Origin: Phallusia fumigata
Lineage: Eukaryota > Chordata > Ascidiacea > Phlebobranchia > Ascidiidae
NCBI GenBank assembly: GCA_008931825.1
Contig: QXVZ01023217.1
Location: forward strand, 4,038-30,687
Direction of reading: 5' to 3'
DNA: 26,650 bases
The stretch's first letter is position 1; every line of letters starts with the position of its first letter. The translations under genes and the position numbers were made by a program. The notes under the pieces are model-generated. The model saw only the letters and a list, made by a program, of their open reading frames with translations, had not been told where the DNA came from and did no database searches. Below are positions 10,683 through 22,144 of this stretch, one piece after another.

Positions 10683-11155
10683 ATCTGGGGGCAATTCTAA
10701 TCTCCTCTACGACGTATGTTTATGCATGGTCGTTTATAATGACTTCAACTTATCTTTGTTTGAGTATTGTTTTTTCAGTGACAAATGTAACTGATATTCA
10801 CGTATAATCACAGTAAAGAAAGTTTTTTGCCGTAGCATATCAAGAACGGCTCCAAAGCAGGAGCTCATAAAGGTATTTTTTGCCACATAGGCAGCATTTT
10901 GCTAATATTTGTGATATAAAATTGAAAAAAAGGTTTGTGTATTAGGAGGGACACAGTGTTCAAAAATCTGAAACAATAATCGATTTCAAAGGCCTTTGAA
11001 CCCGCCAAATATTGTCAGTGTATAGGCTGTACCAACCGATGGACACTTCTTTCAATGTAGGCCCAAAGATCAAGTAATAATTCCACCAAAATGTTTCTTT
11101 CTTCATTGCTATCAAAAGCAGCTGTTCTGTCTCACGCACTTTCGAGCTCAGTACT

Positions 11156-11161
11156 TATAAG
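11156..11161 (+). promoter_or_regulatory. TATA box of the CLCA gene
   Basis: TATAAG in GTACTTATAAGCGC, about 49 nt upstream of the ATG at 11205. A start site near 11185 would leave a short 5' UTR and place the in-frame ATG at 11091 upstream of the promoter, which is why I choose 11205. Confidence 0.55.
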
Positions 11162-11204
11162 CGCTTGCCGTGGCTTCACTCCTCACATAACCAACAACTT
11201 CAAC

Positions 11205-13114
11205 ATGCGTGTAGCTGTGTTGATCATCCTCTGTCTGCTCTGCCTCTGTGCAGAAGGCTTGTACTCGAACGTACAGCTTACAAACAACAAGTACGATGGA
11301 ATCTTGGTTGCTATCAACCCGAATGTTCCGGAAGATCCGATGTTGCTAGAACAAATTCAAGTAGGAAAATATTTGTTTGTACCTAGATGGTTTGTTTTCG
11401 CAATAATCGTTGGTATTACATTAACAGATCATGTGTTCTTACCACAAATTAGCTGGTTATAGGGAAGTGTAATAAAGGCTATATGTGTATGTGTTTGCTT
11501 TCAAACTGTACATCAAACCCACGTATCATACCAATTTACGTATTCAAACATAAGTGGGAATCTTACAAAAGTAATGTTGAATTGAACAGTTTTCTATAAT
11601 ACGGCCAACATGTTGGTCAAACGGATCGTTGAATGAAGCCCTGAATCTTTTTTATATTGCCAAGCTTTTAGTTGTCACAGTAAACATTAGCTTTTCATAA
11701 TCTCGTTAGAGTTTGTTGACAACTTCATCGTTTGCTTTGTGGGAAGCTACCAAACACCGAGCTTACTTTGGCAACATAACAATCGTTATTCCGAAGACAT
11801 GGAGCGCAAACAACTATGATGCTGCTATTAGACAAACCTACAACAAGGTACGAACATTTAATTCTTTAATATGTTTTGCGTAGATTGTATTGTTATGTTT
11901 TAACAGGCAGACATCCGTGTAAGTTTGGAGGATCCAACTTATGGTAATATGCCGTACACCGTTCAATACGGGCAATGTGGTTCTCCCGGGGAAAACATTC
12001 ATCTCACTGCTGACTACATAGCAGACCCACAATATACTGATATGTACGGGCCGAAAGGTGAGTTTCTTAACCCAAGTTGTGATGTTTGAAACATTACCAT
12101 TAAGTTGACTAAACGTTTCAAAAATGCCTTTTTAATGTAGGCAACATTTTTTAATTCAAAATTACATTGTATGTTCTCTTTTCGTTGCAATAAACTTTAA
12201 TAAAGGAATAATTTGTATGTTATCAACTAAAACGCCCAAACCAGTTTTTTCTTAGCTTAAACGAATTCGAGAACCTATATTACACCTAACCAAATTCTCT
12301 CGGTTGATAATAAACAAGGTGTTAGCAATATCTGTTTATGGCAGCTAAGCGGTAAAATGGATATGTAACTTTTTTTGGTTACAGAGAAAACACTCGTCCA
12401 CGAGTGGGCGCACTTGAGGTGGGGAATTTTCGACGAAACGGCGACAAGTGGTTACGAAGATTACTACTACGACGCCAATGGCGTCATTCAGAACACAAGG
12501 TAACCACGGGTTAATCAAACAAACTAGGCAACTTAAGGTTATTGAGGATGCTTTACCTACCGCACTAAGGTGTCAAAGCGGCTAAATGCCTGCCATTACT
12601 GACCTTTCATAATTCCTTGATGAAAATGAAGTAAAAGGAAAGAGTTTAATATTTGTTTGTATACTGGTGTATCGCATTCAAACAGCACACTTAGTTAAAC
12701 CGAGATTGGCAGTAAGTGCACTTTCACAAAACAAAGTCTCCAACAGATTTAATTTATCTTTAGCCATTCCGTTAAGTTAAAATGCTAAAGTTTGATCAAA
12801 AACCGTTTTACCGGGGCTACCTAACTTTAGCAGGCGTATTTTTTGAACTGTAAAATGCTAGTACAAAGGTTGTGTGGCAAACATTTACGTGTAAAAGTGT
12901 TGATGATTCAACCATAGCTTTACCAACCTATAGAAGTCCAGTTTCGGTTCTCGGGGAAAACTACGTGGTTGATTTTGAGAAAGAGGAAGTTTCAACTTGT
13001 CAATACAAACAAGAAACCAACTGGCTCCCGCTCGATGGATGCATTTTCATTCCATTCGAGAATCAGAAGGATGGAGTTCACTCGTCTATCATGTCTTTCC
13101 AATATCACCAAGAC
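11205..13114 (+). other. CLCA exons 1-5: signal peptide and metalloprotease domain
   Basis: The start codon at 11205 opens MRVAVLIILCLLCLCAEG, a clear signal peptide. Exon 4 holds HEWAH followed by GIFDE, matching the family's extended zinc motif HExxHxxxGxxDE with all metal ligands and the catalytic Glu present. Exon 5 carries the cysteine-rich end of the domain and SIMSFQY, a CLCA hallmark ('SIM' phrase). The protease should therefore be active as far as motifs show. Confidence 0.9.
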
Positions 13115-16100
13115 GTATTACCTTGTGTGCTTTCGGTGTTAAATTTAAACTTATCAGAAATCGTTATAGTTTACAACACCCTGTACGGGTCCTGACATTT
13201 GACTTTCTTTAAAGCACCATCTAAAATTGTATTGTAAGTCCAATATACTTACGAACACAAAACAAGAAAATACTTGAAAAAGTAGTTTTGTTAAAAACAT
13301 AACTGCCACAATTTACAAGTTTTCTGTCTGTTTTTATGCAATCTAACACATGATGATATATCTATACAGATTTTCACGTTTGACCACGACGACGAATCAG
13401 ACCCGCAGAATCTTCATGACAAGGATGCTCCGAACGAACACAACCTGCTCTGCAACCAGCGCAGCGAGTGGGATGTCATTTCATCATCAGCCGATTTCGC
13501 AGGCGGTCTCAACCCACCGAATGATGATATAGTCAATGTAACGCCCTACTTTAAGATTTTGCAACCACCAGTGTTTAGAATTGTGCTTGCCTTTGACATT
13601 TCCGGTAGTATGAATGACAAGGTAAGTTGGTAAACTAACTTCGAGTTGCTATAGTTTCTTTTTAACCTTCCCCTGCTCATACTGACGAAACAAAGTTAAC
13701 TTATGACAAAATAATTTTGTTGAAGAGTTTCATTGAGCTTATTTTTCCATATTGGGACCAAACAGTGGTATCGGGATTTCCCGGGATTTTTACTACCCGA
13801 TTCCGGGAAATACCGGAATACGAAAAGTAAGGGAAATACTGCATTGATTAGAAATTGTTTTCGCCGCGTACCTTCAAAACCCTAAAAGGATAATCACAAT
13901 ACAATCACAGGCGGCGGAGCATCATTTACAACGCTGCAATGCAATACCGTTATGCGCATAAACTTGTACACACTAGTTGACTAGCTTTAGGAATTAGGGA
14001 ATTGTTTCATACAATTTTGAAACAAATTTATCTAAAATTAAGCAGCCACTACGTGTTAGATATATTATTAAAACCCGGGGTTACAATAAACCCGAAATAA
14101 AAAAGGCGCTAAAATTCCGGGATTTCCCGGAATAGTGGGAGACCGTCTTTACTGCTTTTTATGTTTTTTTTTCATTTTTTAGCAACAATACTTAAATATG
14201 AAAAGCGCAGCCAATATTTTCGTGAAAGAATTTGTGCCAGACGATTCGATTCTTGGTTTGGTTCAGTTCGAAATCGTAGCAAGCACTTTAAGTGAAATGA
14301 CTTGGATTGAAACCGATCAAGACCGGGCTGATCTCGTCGCTAAATTCCCAACTGGAACAAAAAGCAAAACCTGCCTTGGGTGTGGATTGCGTGAGGCCGT
14401 AAAGGTAAACACCGTTGTGAAATTAAGAACGTAACCAGTTTCAAATAGTGGGAAAACAAGTTCAATAATGTAAAAAACAAACTATTTAAAACTATCGTAG
14501 GCTAAAACTCTTGACGTATTTGGTTTGCAATGCGCTTTAGCACAAGAAGGGGCAAGGATGGCAGTATGGTGTGGTACGCATTTAGTTTTGCGTACCACGT
14601 ACCTCATCGCGAATGGCGTTACCTTGTAATAATTTTGCTGCATACTTCACCATGTCAACATACTGTATCGTACGGTACTGCGACCCTTGGGAGGGTTTGT
14701 TTCAGGCTCAGAACTTATAAGCGAAGAAATACTATTTAAATCAAACGTCTTTAATACAGAATCTTCGAAAATATGACGATCCAGCTGGGGGACAGATTAT
14801 CATTATGACGGACGGTGTGGAAAATTCTGCTCCTTTTGTGAAAGATGTCGCTACGGAAATTCGCAGAGCGGTCGGTATTGGTGCTTACATAAAAAGGGGT
14901 GTCTAAGTTTGCGCAATATTTCTCAAATTTCAATGCGACGGCTTTGGAAAAGTTAGTTGGACTTTCGACGCACCAGTGATAAGAATTCAATGAAGTCGCT
15001 TATTATCAAAGTCGTAGTTATTGATATGCAAAAAATAGTTGTGGAACATGCCCGCCTCCTTGGAAAATTAAAACGACGCACAGTTTAAGAACCATAACTT
15101 CCATAATGCATTGCGTCAACGAACTAACTTTTGCTGTAAACCTACGCTCGCACTTTTAATTTTTGTTTCAAATTCAGCTTTACCACCCCAGCCACCCTGT
15201 ATGAGTGACACCCCTATATGTAAACTACTAATCTGCTTTCTACACATCGTTTGGTTCGTTCAGGATGTTGTGGTCAATGCGGTGCTGTACGGTGAGGCCT
15301 CAAATCCCGACTTGGAACAACTTGTGAAATACACAGGAGGAGTGATGTACGTTGTGAACGCATCAGATCCGTCATCTATGATCTCAGCTTTCAAGTCTCT
15401 CGCCGAAACCAACGACGGAAACTTGAACACAAAACTTATTCAAGTGAATAGTTTGTTTTTATTTTTTAGACAATTTTTTTTCTTTATTGCAACCAACCTG
15501 TTTGATGTCACGTTTGTCAGAAATCTGTCAACAGTTTTTGAAAAGAAAACGCCGTCCTATTAACATTTAACATTCCCCGCCTCAACCACGACCACAACAA
15601 TCCACTGGGATTATCTATACCGGCTTGAATCACATTTTTTTTTCTTTCGTTGTGTAAAAAAATGAACTAGTTCACTTTCTTGCCGTTGTTAATATTTAGG
15701 CTGTGACTTTACTGACAACTGTTTGCGTTATTTAGATGTTCAGCGAACGGTTCGTTGTACCAATGCATACCAAACAAGACGGCGAGGTTATTATTGATTC
15801 AACTATCGGCAGGGAAACTAGGTTTTCGTTTATTTGGTCCGACTATCTGATTCCTCCACTCGTTAATCTAACTGACCCTGCTGGTAACTTGTATGGAAAT
15901 GACGATGCGGAGATCGATGTGGAACACAAGACCGTCGTCTTCAAAATACCAAGCACTGCTATGGTGGGTTGTCTATTAACAACTAAATTTTCCTGTTTCA
16001 AAAACAAACAAAACTGATTGTTGTTACGGAGGATGAATATAAGCAGAATTTAACAGCTATAATTTCAACAGGCGGTTTTAGTTTAGAACACAAGATATGG

Positions 16101-19100
16101 ACTTAAAAAGTAGCTTAAACCTAACTGCCAGAGAGCTTGTTTATAGTGAACCTTACTTTTAAAAATCGCTTTTGTCATTATGAGTTCAATATCAATTGTG
16201 GTTTGTGAAATTAAACGTTATGGAACATTATGGTTCTGCCCGTACCTAATGTTTGTTGCCTTTTGCATGGTACAGCAACATACGTTAGTTTGTTATTGCT
16301 ATACAAGATATTATACACACTTCTAAACGATATTCTGCTCTAAAAACCAATGTATAGTCCAACTATCTTCCTTTTCTTTAAAGAATGGAACTTGGAAATT
16401 CTCGATTTTAGGTGGGTCACATTTCGAAAACATTGCAGTTGTTGCAACATCGAAAGCAAGTAACGGTGACGTTTTGCCGATCAATGTTCAATCAAGCATG
16501 AGTTTAGTTGACGACACAAGCGAAAGTCCAACGATCCTCTATTCCAAGGTAAAGAATTTGAGTTGACTTCTCACAATTCTACATATAAATGAATAAACTC
16601 AACAAAAATTGAGAACAAAATAAGGTATATGCTAAATTAGCTGTTAAAGTCCCAATAAGAAGACACAAGCCAATGAAACATCAGGAACTTAACGCATCAA
16701 CAGCGTTTGTTGAAAGGTAAAAATGTTGCTTTAGCCTGTATCTTTTTTATTGAAACGTTTTTAAACCGTAAGTTGTGTAACTTCTAACTGGACTGTAAAC
16801 CAAAAAACAAGTTCAACTACATATCAAAATTATTTTACAGGTGTCGCGAGGTTACGAAGCGATATTGGGGGCAAACGTTCAAGCGACAATCAACCACCCA
16901 GATGGGACAGTCAGCTATGTTGACTTGTTCGATAACGGTGCAGGTACAGAATGGGGTCCTTAACCTTTTACTATCGTTTTCCTGAGACAAACCTGATGGA
17001 TTTTGATTACCCCCCTTCTCAAAAAATAACAAAATACAGCTTGACGTCATTGAAGGTGTTAAGTGAACGAAGCGATAAATGAACACACACAAACTCTATA
17101 TTTTACAAAGTTTCAACTATTTTAGTGCAACCGAATCAAACGCGATAACCTATAACCTTCTAAAACACGTCAAATCACCCCTTTGGGTGTCATTACTTCC
17201 AAGGTAAGAACCATTGACTATGGATAGTTGACGAAAATAAAACACAATTGAAAAACAATCTGTATTTATATGCCTGTGTTATTTTCAGCTCCTGACATTC
17301 GGGCGAACGACGGCGTCTACAGCAGATACTTCAGCGAATACACCGACTCTGGAAAGTTCAGTGTGCAGGTAAAACAACCTTAAGTAGTTGGTCTTGCCCG
17401 ATGGTTGGAGTTAAAGACAGCAAAAAGATAAACTGACGACCGAATGTACCATGCAAAAACAAATTCGAAACTTATATCTCAAACATTGTACATGCGTTCA
17501 TTAGTGTCATGATACTATTTTGTTTTTTTAATGACTTCATTTTGCAATTCTTGTTCATGGCATTTTCAGCAAACAACAGGTATATGTAAAACCACTAAGC
17601 CTAATCAATTGCAACTATGATTTACCGTATTTTAACTCGTATTCCGCTGTTGCTTACAAATAAAATTGCTTCGTGTTTTTTAGGTCAAAGCACTGGGTTT
17701 GGGTGAAGAATCTGAAACTCTTTTGGTGAAGACAAAGCGGCGAGGGTCGTCTGCTGCAGTCAACTACGGATATGTGAAGGACGATGGTACGTTAAAAACG
17801 GGGTCAGCACATGACCTTGAAATTAAAAAAAATGCTTCAGTTGCCTCTGTCGCGCACGTTTGAGTTACTTGAGTTGTATTTGTAGGCAGTGTGGTGTTAA
17901 ATACAAACCTTCCAAAAACGACGCCACCACTCACAACCAGAGATGTTGAACAGTTCGCAAGAATCACAACACCAGGAAGTTTCCAGCACGACAAGTACGT
18001 TTCCCCTGGCTTATACTACTAACTTAACGCAAGTAATTCGAACATCAAACGCTGTACAAAGATATATACAAGCTCGCGGGTCGTAAACGTAAATTAGATT
18101 CACCGCAGATGTGTAGACATTTATGCAAATAAATCGCATTCTTGGAGAAGTTAAATCCTAATATAAAATCAAATCAAATCGTCACTAATTTCGCCTACAT
18201 TTAAATGCAGGAGCGTCCCAAACTCAGCCACCTTTACAAGTGAATGATGAGTTGTTGGGGTAGTAAATACATTTAAATGCGAACCTTACGTTTTTCTTTT
18301 CACCTCACTTTTGTATAGAACGGTTTTAAGCTTTTTAAGTTTTAAGTTTAAGATTTTAAGCTTCTCGTCATTACGAACTGATAATGACAACAGCGATTGT
18401 TGAAACAACTGCATTACAATGTAATCACTACATACAAGTTCTCTGGCAGTTATGTTTTTAACTAAGCTACTATTCCGTGTCTTGTGTACATAAATTTATA
18501 CGAAAATTAAAATGTTTGAGATGCAACCCACTGGTCAGATTTTAAACTTGTACTGCCGATTCGTGTTTCTGCAAAATAAAATTGCCGCACAGAAACTAGT
18601 CAAGTTGTGTTTAATCATTTAAAAAAGTGGACTCATGTAATAAAAAACGCGGACATCTGCAGGGTTGTTTAGTCGCAATTTCGTAGGTGCCTGAGCTCTC
18701 TGCATAAGCCTACTACTTGTTACTCGATCCCAATGTTTTATCATTCACTTGTAGAGGTGGCCGAGCGCTGGCACGTTCCTGCTGCAATACACCAGTGGAG
18801 AAATGCCATAGCCTGTGCTAACATTCAACGCTAGAATGGAAAACAAGTTTTGTAGCGTACGTTTCATTATAGGTCGGTGAGCAACATGTTTAACGACCAG
18901 GTCGCCCCGAACCGAGTCATCGACTTGAAAGCCACACAAGTTGACATGTTGCATGCGGACCAAGGTATCCAGATTACTTTCACTGCTCCTGGAGATGACA
19001 ACGCTGTTGGCGCCGGTATGTGAAGAACTGGACATTTTTTGCTAGCAAAATATGATGTGGCTCAGAAAGTTAGGTAGACAATACATTGGATAGCGATACC

Positions 19101-20765
19101 GCCTTGAGCTAGTAAGGTTGTGTTTTTCACACCGACTTTCGCTCATATGTTTCTTAAAGCAAATAATTTTGTCATAGTTTGACATCCATTGAGGCCAAAT
19201 CAAACGTAAAATGAACTAACGAACCCCTAATGAGACGGGTGACTTGCCAGGGACTTGTTTGTTTCATTTTCATCATCGGGGGGCAGAATAACGCCGGAAT
19301 GTGTTATGAGTTCTCTGTAGAGGCACTTTCCTCATTACAGTTCCGTTGCATAATTTTTTATTTGATTTTGTCGATTGTTTGAAGTTGATGACTTTAATTT
19401 GGATCAACACATCAAGTCGACTTGGTTGTAGCAATGTCGCTTCTGTTTCTTGCTCAGGGAAACACAAGCGACCGAGACAGGATTAGAACCCGCAACCTTG
19501 CGATCACAAGGCAGTCGCACAGATTTACACAGTTTTTTGTTTTTAAAGCTACACGGTACGAGATCCGCTACAATTACGGTCAGACAAGCAAGCTTCTCAC
19601 GTCATTTACGGATGGTGAACTCGTGACTGACGTCATGATGACGCAGGGTGACATGGAACATCCGCTGAACGCGTACAGCCCCGAAATAATGACCATCAGA
19701 TTTCCTGATATTCCACAAGACGTTGAGATGGTGACGTATGTACGAGTTCAGAGTTTGCATTCTTGATCTTGCCTTCATCACGGTCATATTGTCAATGAAT
19801 ATTGTTAATATTTGCAGCACTACTATCCTGTTAGGTTGCTTAAAAGCTTCAAGTCACAGACCTGGTATAAAAGCTTACAGCAGAGCGTTGTGTGTCGTGT
19901 AATCTGAAACAAGTGCTTGGTACATTTGCTCTACAAATTGTCATATTTTGTATTGTATTAAATTTCGCTTCTCACAAAAACGTAACCAATAAAATGCAAC
20001 GTTAACTACTGTGGCACGCACAAATAGCTGCAGAAACCTTACGGTTTAAAATTCGCCAAGACCCCGAAAAAATGTTAGTCACAATGGTAAAAATATGTTT
20101 TTAGTGTATTTTTATGTTTGTTTTAGTGTTGGCGTAGCCTTGCGAGCCATCGACGATGCCGGGAACGCTGGAGATGTTTCAAACGTTGCAGTCCTCAACC
20201 TCTTCCTATCTCCTCCAGCTATTTCGTGCACCGATGATGAGGGGAATCCCGAGAGCTCGTATCCATTCGAAAAGAACGGGGATTGTTTGAGATATTACCA
20301 GGTGACAAGCAACAAAATTAGGGACTAAATTGATTTTATATAAGGAACACTAAACAAGGATATTATCATAACTCTTATCAAAATCGCATGCTTCAAACGT
20401 TTCGGCAATAACTCATGTTTTCATCGGTACTTGCACCAAACACGCAGGTATTTATGCGCGTCCGGAAATGTGATTTCATCTGTTTTAGAAATAAAAATGC
20501 ATGGTTTTTACGACTAAAATCCGGTATGCTTTACGGCTGATCACAGCTAAATAATTCAAAAAGGGCGACGGCTTTTCTTTTTAACTTGTTGGTCTCGGAC
20601 CTGTGACACCGCTTTAACGCACGACTTTCCCATTGTTTTGTGCAGTGCGCAAGTGGGGGAGAATTGAAAACAATGGACTGCACACCAGGAGCTGTCTTTG
20701 ATCCGGTTTTAAATGTTTGTACCCATCCGTCGTTGGTTCCGGAATGCGCAGACGCCCTATGGTGA
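11205..20765 (+). CDS. CLCA: CLCA-family secreted metalloprotease with vWA domain and C-terminal chitin-binding domain, 19 exons, 996 aa
   Basis: Exons: 11205-11360, 11710-11847, 11907-12057, 12385-12499, 12862-13114, 13370-13621, 14183-14404, 14760-14870, 15264-15443, 15736-15963, 16384-16548, 16841-16943, 17289-17368, 17684-17786, 17886-17994, 18873-19015, 19549-19735, 20127-20301, 20646-20765. They total 2991 bases with every phase agreeing and one terminal stop. CLCA proteins (calcium-activated chloride channel regulators) are secreted or surface metalloproteases that process themselves and, in mammals, act in mucus and modulate chloride channels. Seen here: signal peptide (about 1-18), N-terminal NKYDGILVAINPNVPED phrase, HEWAHLRWGIFDE (residues 154-166), vWA with D347xSxS351, T418 and D447, an NGAG...DDGVYSRYF phrase, an FN3-like part and a six-cysteine CBM14 domain (933-991). 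The last domain is not part of the usual CLCA layout. No membrane segment follows it. The exon 8 donor (GCG|GTCGGT) is weak but gives the family-like junction. Confidence 0.93.
13763..14154. repeat. hAT-like repeat with CGGGATTTCCCGG ends in CLCA intron 6
   Basis: The left side reads CAGTGGTATCGGGATTTCCC and the right side TTCCGGGATTTCCCGGAATAGTGG, so the two ends carry related inverted motifs around an AT-rich middle. Exact ends and target duplication are not clear. Confidence 0.5.
14571..14598. repeat. Perfect 10-bp inverted repeat in CLCA intron 7
   Basis: GTGGTACGCA and TGCGTACCAC flank an 8-nt loop. It could form a hairpin in RNA or mark a small mobile element; nothing else identifies it. 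Confidence 0.5.
15736..17994 (+). other. CLCA exons 10-15: beta-sandwich region after vWA
   Basis: Exon 10 encodes VIIDSTIGRETRFSFIW and LTDPAGNLY; exon 11 NGTWKFSI; exons 12-13 join as VDLFDNGAG then DIRANDGVYSRYFSEY, the most conserved CLCA phrase outside the protease; exons 14-15 add a basic KTKRRGS stretch and a Pro/Thr-rich linker. Lengths and phases match a collinear CLCA. Confidence 0.88.
17995..18872. other. CLCA intron 15, longest intron, no feature recognised
   Basis: 878 bp of AT-rich sequence with short AAGTTTTAAG-type runs around 18320-18360. I see no exon, RNA gene or clear element. The other CLCA introns over 300 bp without a separate entry (1, 3, 4, 8, 10, 12, 13, 17) likewise hold nothing I can name. 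Confidence 0.5.
18873..20301 (+). other. CLCA exons 16-18: FN3-like domain
   Basis: VIDLKATQVDM...IQITFTAPGDD (exon 16), TRYEIRYNYG (exon 17) and VGVALRAIDDAGNAGDVSNV (exon 18) give the Trp/Tyr-type strands of a fibronectin type III-like fold found near the C-terminus of CLCAs. Exon 17 is the exon duplicated on the other strand at 22145-22331. Confidence 0.82.
19255..19520 (-). mobile_element. tRNA-derived SINE in CLCA intron 16
   Basis: Read on the minus strand, the 5' end carries a tRNA-like B box GGTTCTAATCC (19480-19490 on plus) in a tRNA-like context, then a body shared with 24541-24854 and 25608-25720, and an AAAC-type tail. It ends about 28 bp from CLCA exon 17 and is antisense to the gene. 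A tRNA-derived SINE is known from Ciona; identity with that family is not tested. Confidence 0.7.
20227..20765 (+). other. CLCA exons 18-19: chitin-binding type 2 (peritrophin-A, CBM14) domain
   Basis: Six cysteines at residues 933, 952, 958, 969, 982 and 991 have spacings 18-5-10-12-8, inside the peritrophin-A pattern, with the typical DCLRYYQC core and a C-terminal PGAVFD. Exon 18 encodes both the end of the FN3-like part and the first two cysteines, so the fusion lies within one exon and is not a joining error. The chain ends five residues after the sixth cysteine. Confidence 0.9.
20335..20480. repeat. Partial copy of the long-TIR MITE family in CLCA intron 18
   Basis: GCATGCTTCAAACGTTTCGG followed by CAATAACTCATG and a CATCGGTACTTGCACC stretch resembles the left arm and inner part of the element at 26028-26315. 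The preceding ATATAAGGAACACTAAACA resembles its outer right end. Only one arm is evident here. Confidence 0.5.
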
Positions 20766-20975
20766 CTAAAACGCTGCGGCTCCTTTTGGTTTATAGTTGG
20801 TTTAACATTATCGTTTCATTTCAGATACCAACCACAAAGCAAGACAATACAGCGGTGGCTAGAAAGTTACTTTTAATTTGAAACTGAAAAAAAGTTTTGA
20901 AAAATCGCAATTATTAGCATTATAAAAAATATGGTGTGGTTTGTTGACTTGATTAAAGTGATTAACAGGTTTTTC

Positions 20976-20981
20976 AATAAA
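20976..20981 (+). terminator. Poly(A) signal of the CLCA gene
   Basis: AATAAA about 210 nt after the stop codon. Its last bases abut the CAGTGGTTCTCAAC terminus of a repeat at 20983. Confidence 0.6.
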
Positions 20982-20982
20982 A

Positions 20983-21131
20983 CAGTGGTTCTCAACTTCT
21001 TTTTACTCGGGCGTCGTTAAATATACAAACCGGAAAATGTAATAACTTATGAAGGCTCTTCTGGCAAATGTATTTTTGCGTACAGACGTTATTTTGACGC
21101 ACTGTTTTAAATCGTCTTCCTCAGGGTAAAT
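20983..21131. repeat. hAT-type end plus decayed hammerhead-like fragment
   Basis: Opens with CAGTGGTTCTCAACTTC, a hAT-like terminus. The minus strand of 21003-21131 reads CCTGAGGAAGACGATTTAAA and so on, related to 7036-7125. An identical copy is at 23016-23164. The 90-residue minus-strand open frame across it (21003-21275) is not a host gene. Confidence 0.5.
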
Positions 21132-21640
21132 AACACTCAAATTGCGAAATACAACACCCAAGGAAAAAACATAATATTCCTCAGTTATAACATAATCCAC
21201 AAATTGTAATATATTTCCGCCCCAAAGTACGCATTTTGAATTTAATGTCAAAAGCCAGCATAACTTGGCACACAAAAGCTTTTAAGTAAGGATATTGTAT
21301 TGGTTTAATTGCAGCCCAAAAAAGGACGAAACATTTAATTACACGTCTGAAGTTACCAAATTTGACACCAAGAAAAAGGTTTGATCAAAAATCTTCGCTC
21401 GGTCCAATGACTATAAAGCACTTGGCGGAAACTAACCAACCTGGAAACCTAGTTGTTAGGCACGAGATATTACTTTTCGTAAGTTAATTCGGTCCGTTCC
21501 TAAACTTTATTTAGTTACCTGCAAATCTGACCGTAATTACCTTCTGCTCACACGTTTAATTTGCTTGACCAAAGTCTTGTATTCTAACAAGGATAAGTAG
21601 TGTTTACGCTACAAATGCGGTTAAAGTAGACCTTTAAACC

Positions 21641-21831
21641 CGTGGTTCACAATCTGTGCGTCGTTTTATTTTTCAAGGGCGTCGTACAATAATTCCGTTT
21701 CGTAGCTTTTTGTTTTTGTAATTGTAAATTTAACTTTTGATAACTAACGTCTTTATTAAATTCTCATCGCTGTTGCGTCGAAAGTCCAACCAACTTATCC
21801 AAAGGCGTCGCATCAAAAAAGTTTGAGACAT
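21641..21831. repeat. Dispersed repeat, same family as 5078-5262
   Basis: CGTGGTTCACAATC at the left and GGCGTCGCATCAAAAAAG with GTTTGAGAC at the right are approximate inverted termini. Duplicated at 23674-23864 within the 2032-bp block. Confidence 0.55.
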
Positions 21832-22144
21832 ATTCCAATAAACTACCAACGTCCTTTAACACTAAACAATGTCGCATTGCTGCCTTATTCTGCTTTCACA
21901 TATGTTCAGTTCGAGTTTTTGCACCAAATTTTTGCTGACTATTGTAAGGTTGCACAGTAGTCTTTAAAAACTTAATTGCACATTCTCAACACCGTTGCTC
22001 TGAAACTTCTCTGACATCTCATTGCTCTGAAACCGCATGTCTCTGAAATTATAGTACGGTAAAGTTAGGTTTGTTGTTTCCACTTTCTACCATTAACAGT
22101 TGCCAAGTTAATCCCTGAAGTCAGGTACAACACGTTATACTCAC

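Larger units (their letters stand above)
9731..11204. promoter_or_regulatory. Shared intergenic region between divergent gene A and CLCA
   Basis: About 1.47 kb between the two start codons, holding the 5' UTRs and promoters of both genes: a TATA box for each (9844-9851 minus, 11156-11161 plus) and one hAT-like MITE (10415-10682). I see no other gene; the open frame at 10010-10348 lacks any recognisable feature. Whether the two promoters share enhancers cannot be read from sequence alone. Confidence 0.6.
13370..15443 (+). other. CLCA exons 6-9: von Willebrand factor A domain with complete MIDAS
   Basis: Exon 6 ends in VFRIVLAFDISGSMNDK, giving the DxSxS metal site; exon 7 gives the Thr in KSKTCLG; exon 8 gives IIIMTDG. 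Together these are the three MIDAS elements. Exon 9 (VVVNAVLYGEASNPDLEQL) completes the fold. An intact MIDAS implies divalent-cation-dependent ligand binding, as in mammalian CLCAs. Confidence 0.9.

Noticed and set aside
11091-11204. Upstream in-frame ATG extending CLCA by 38 residues
   Set aside because: It lies before the TATA box at 11156 and would put the strong signal peptide in the interior of the protein.
21003-21275. 90-residue minus-strand open frame, present twice
   Set aside because: Repeat-derived sequence related to 7036-7125, duplicated only through the contig overlap.
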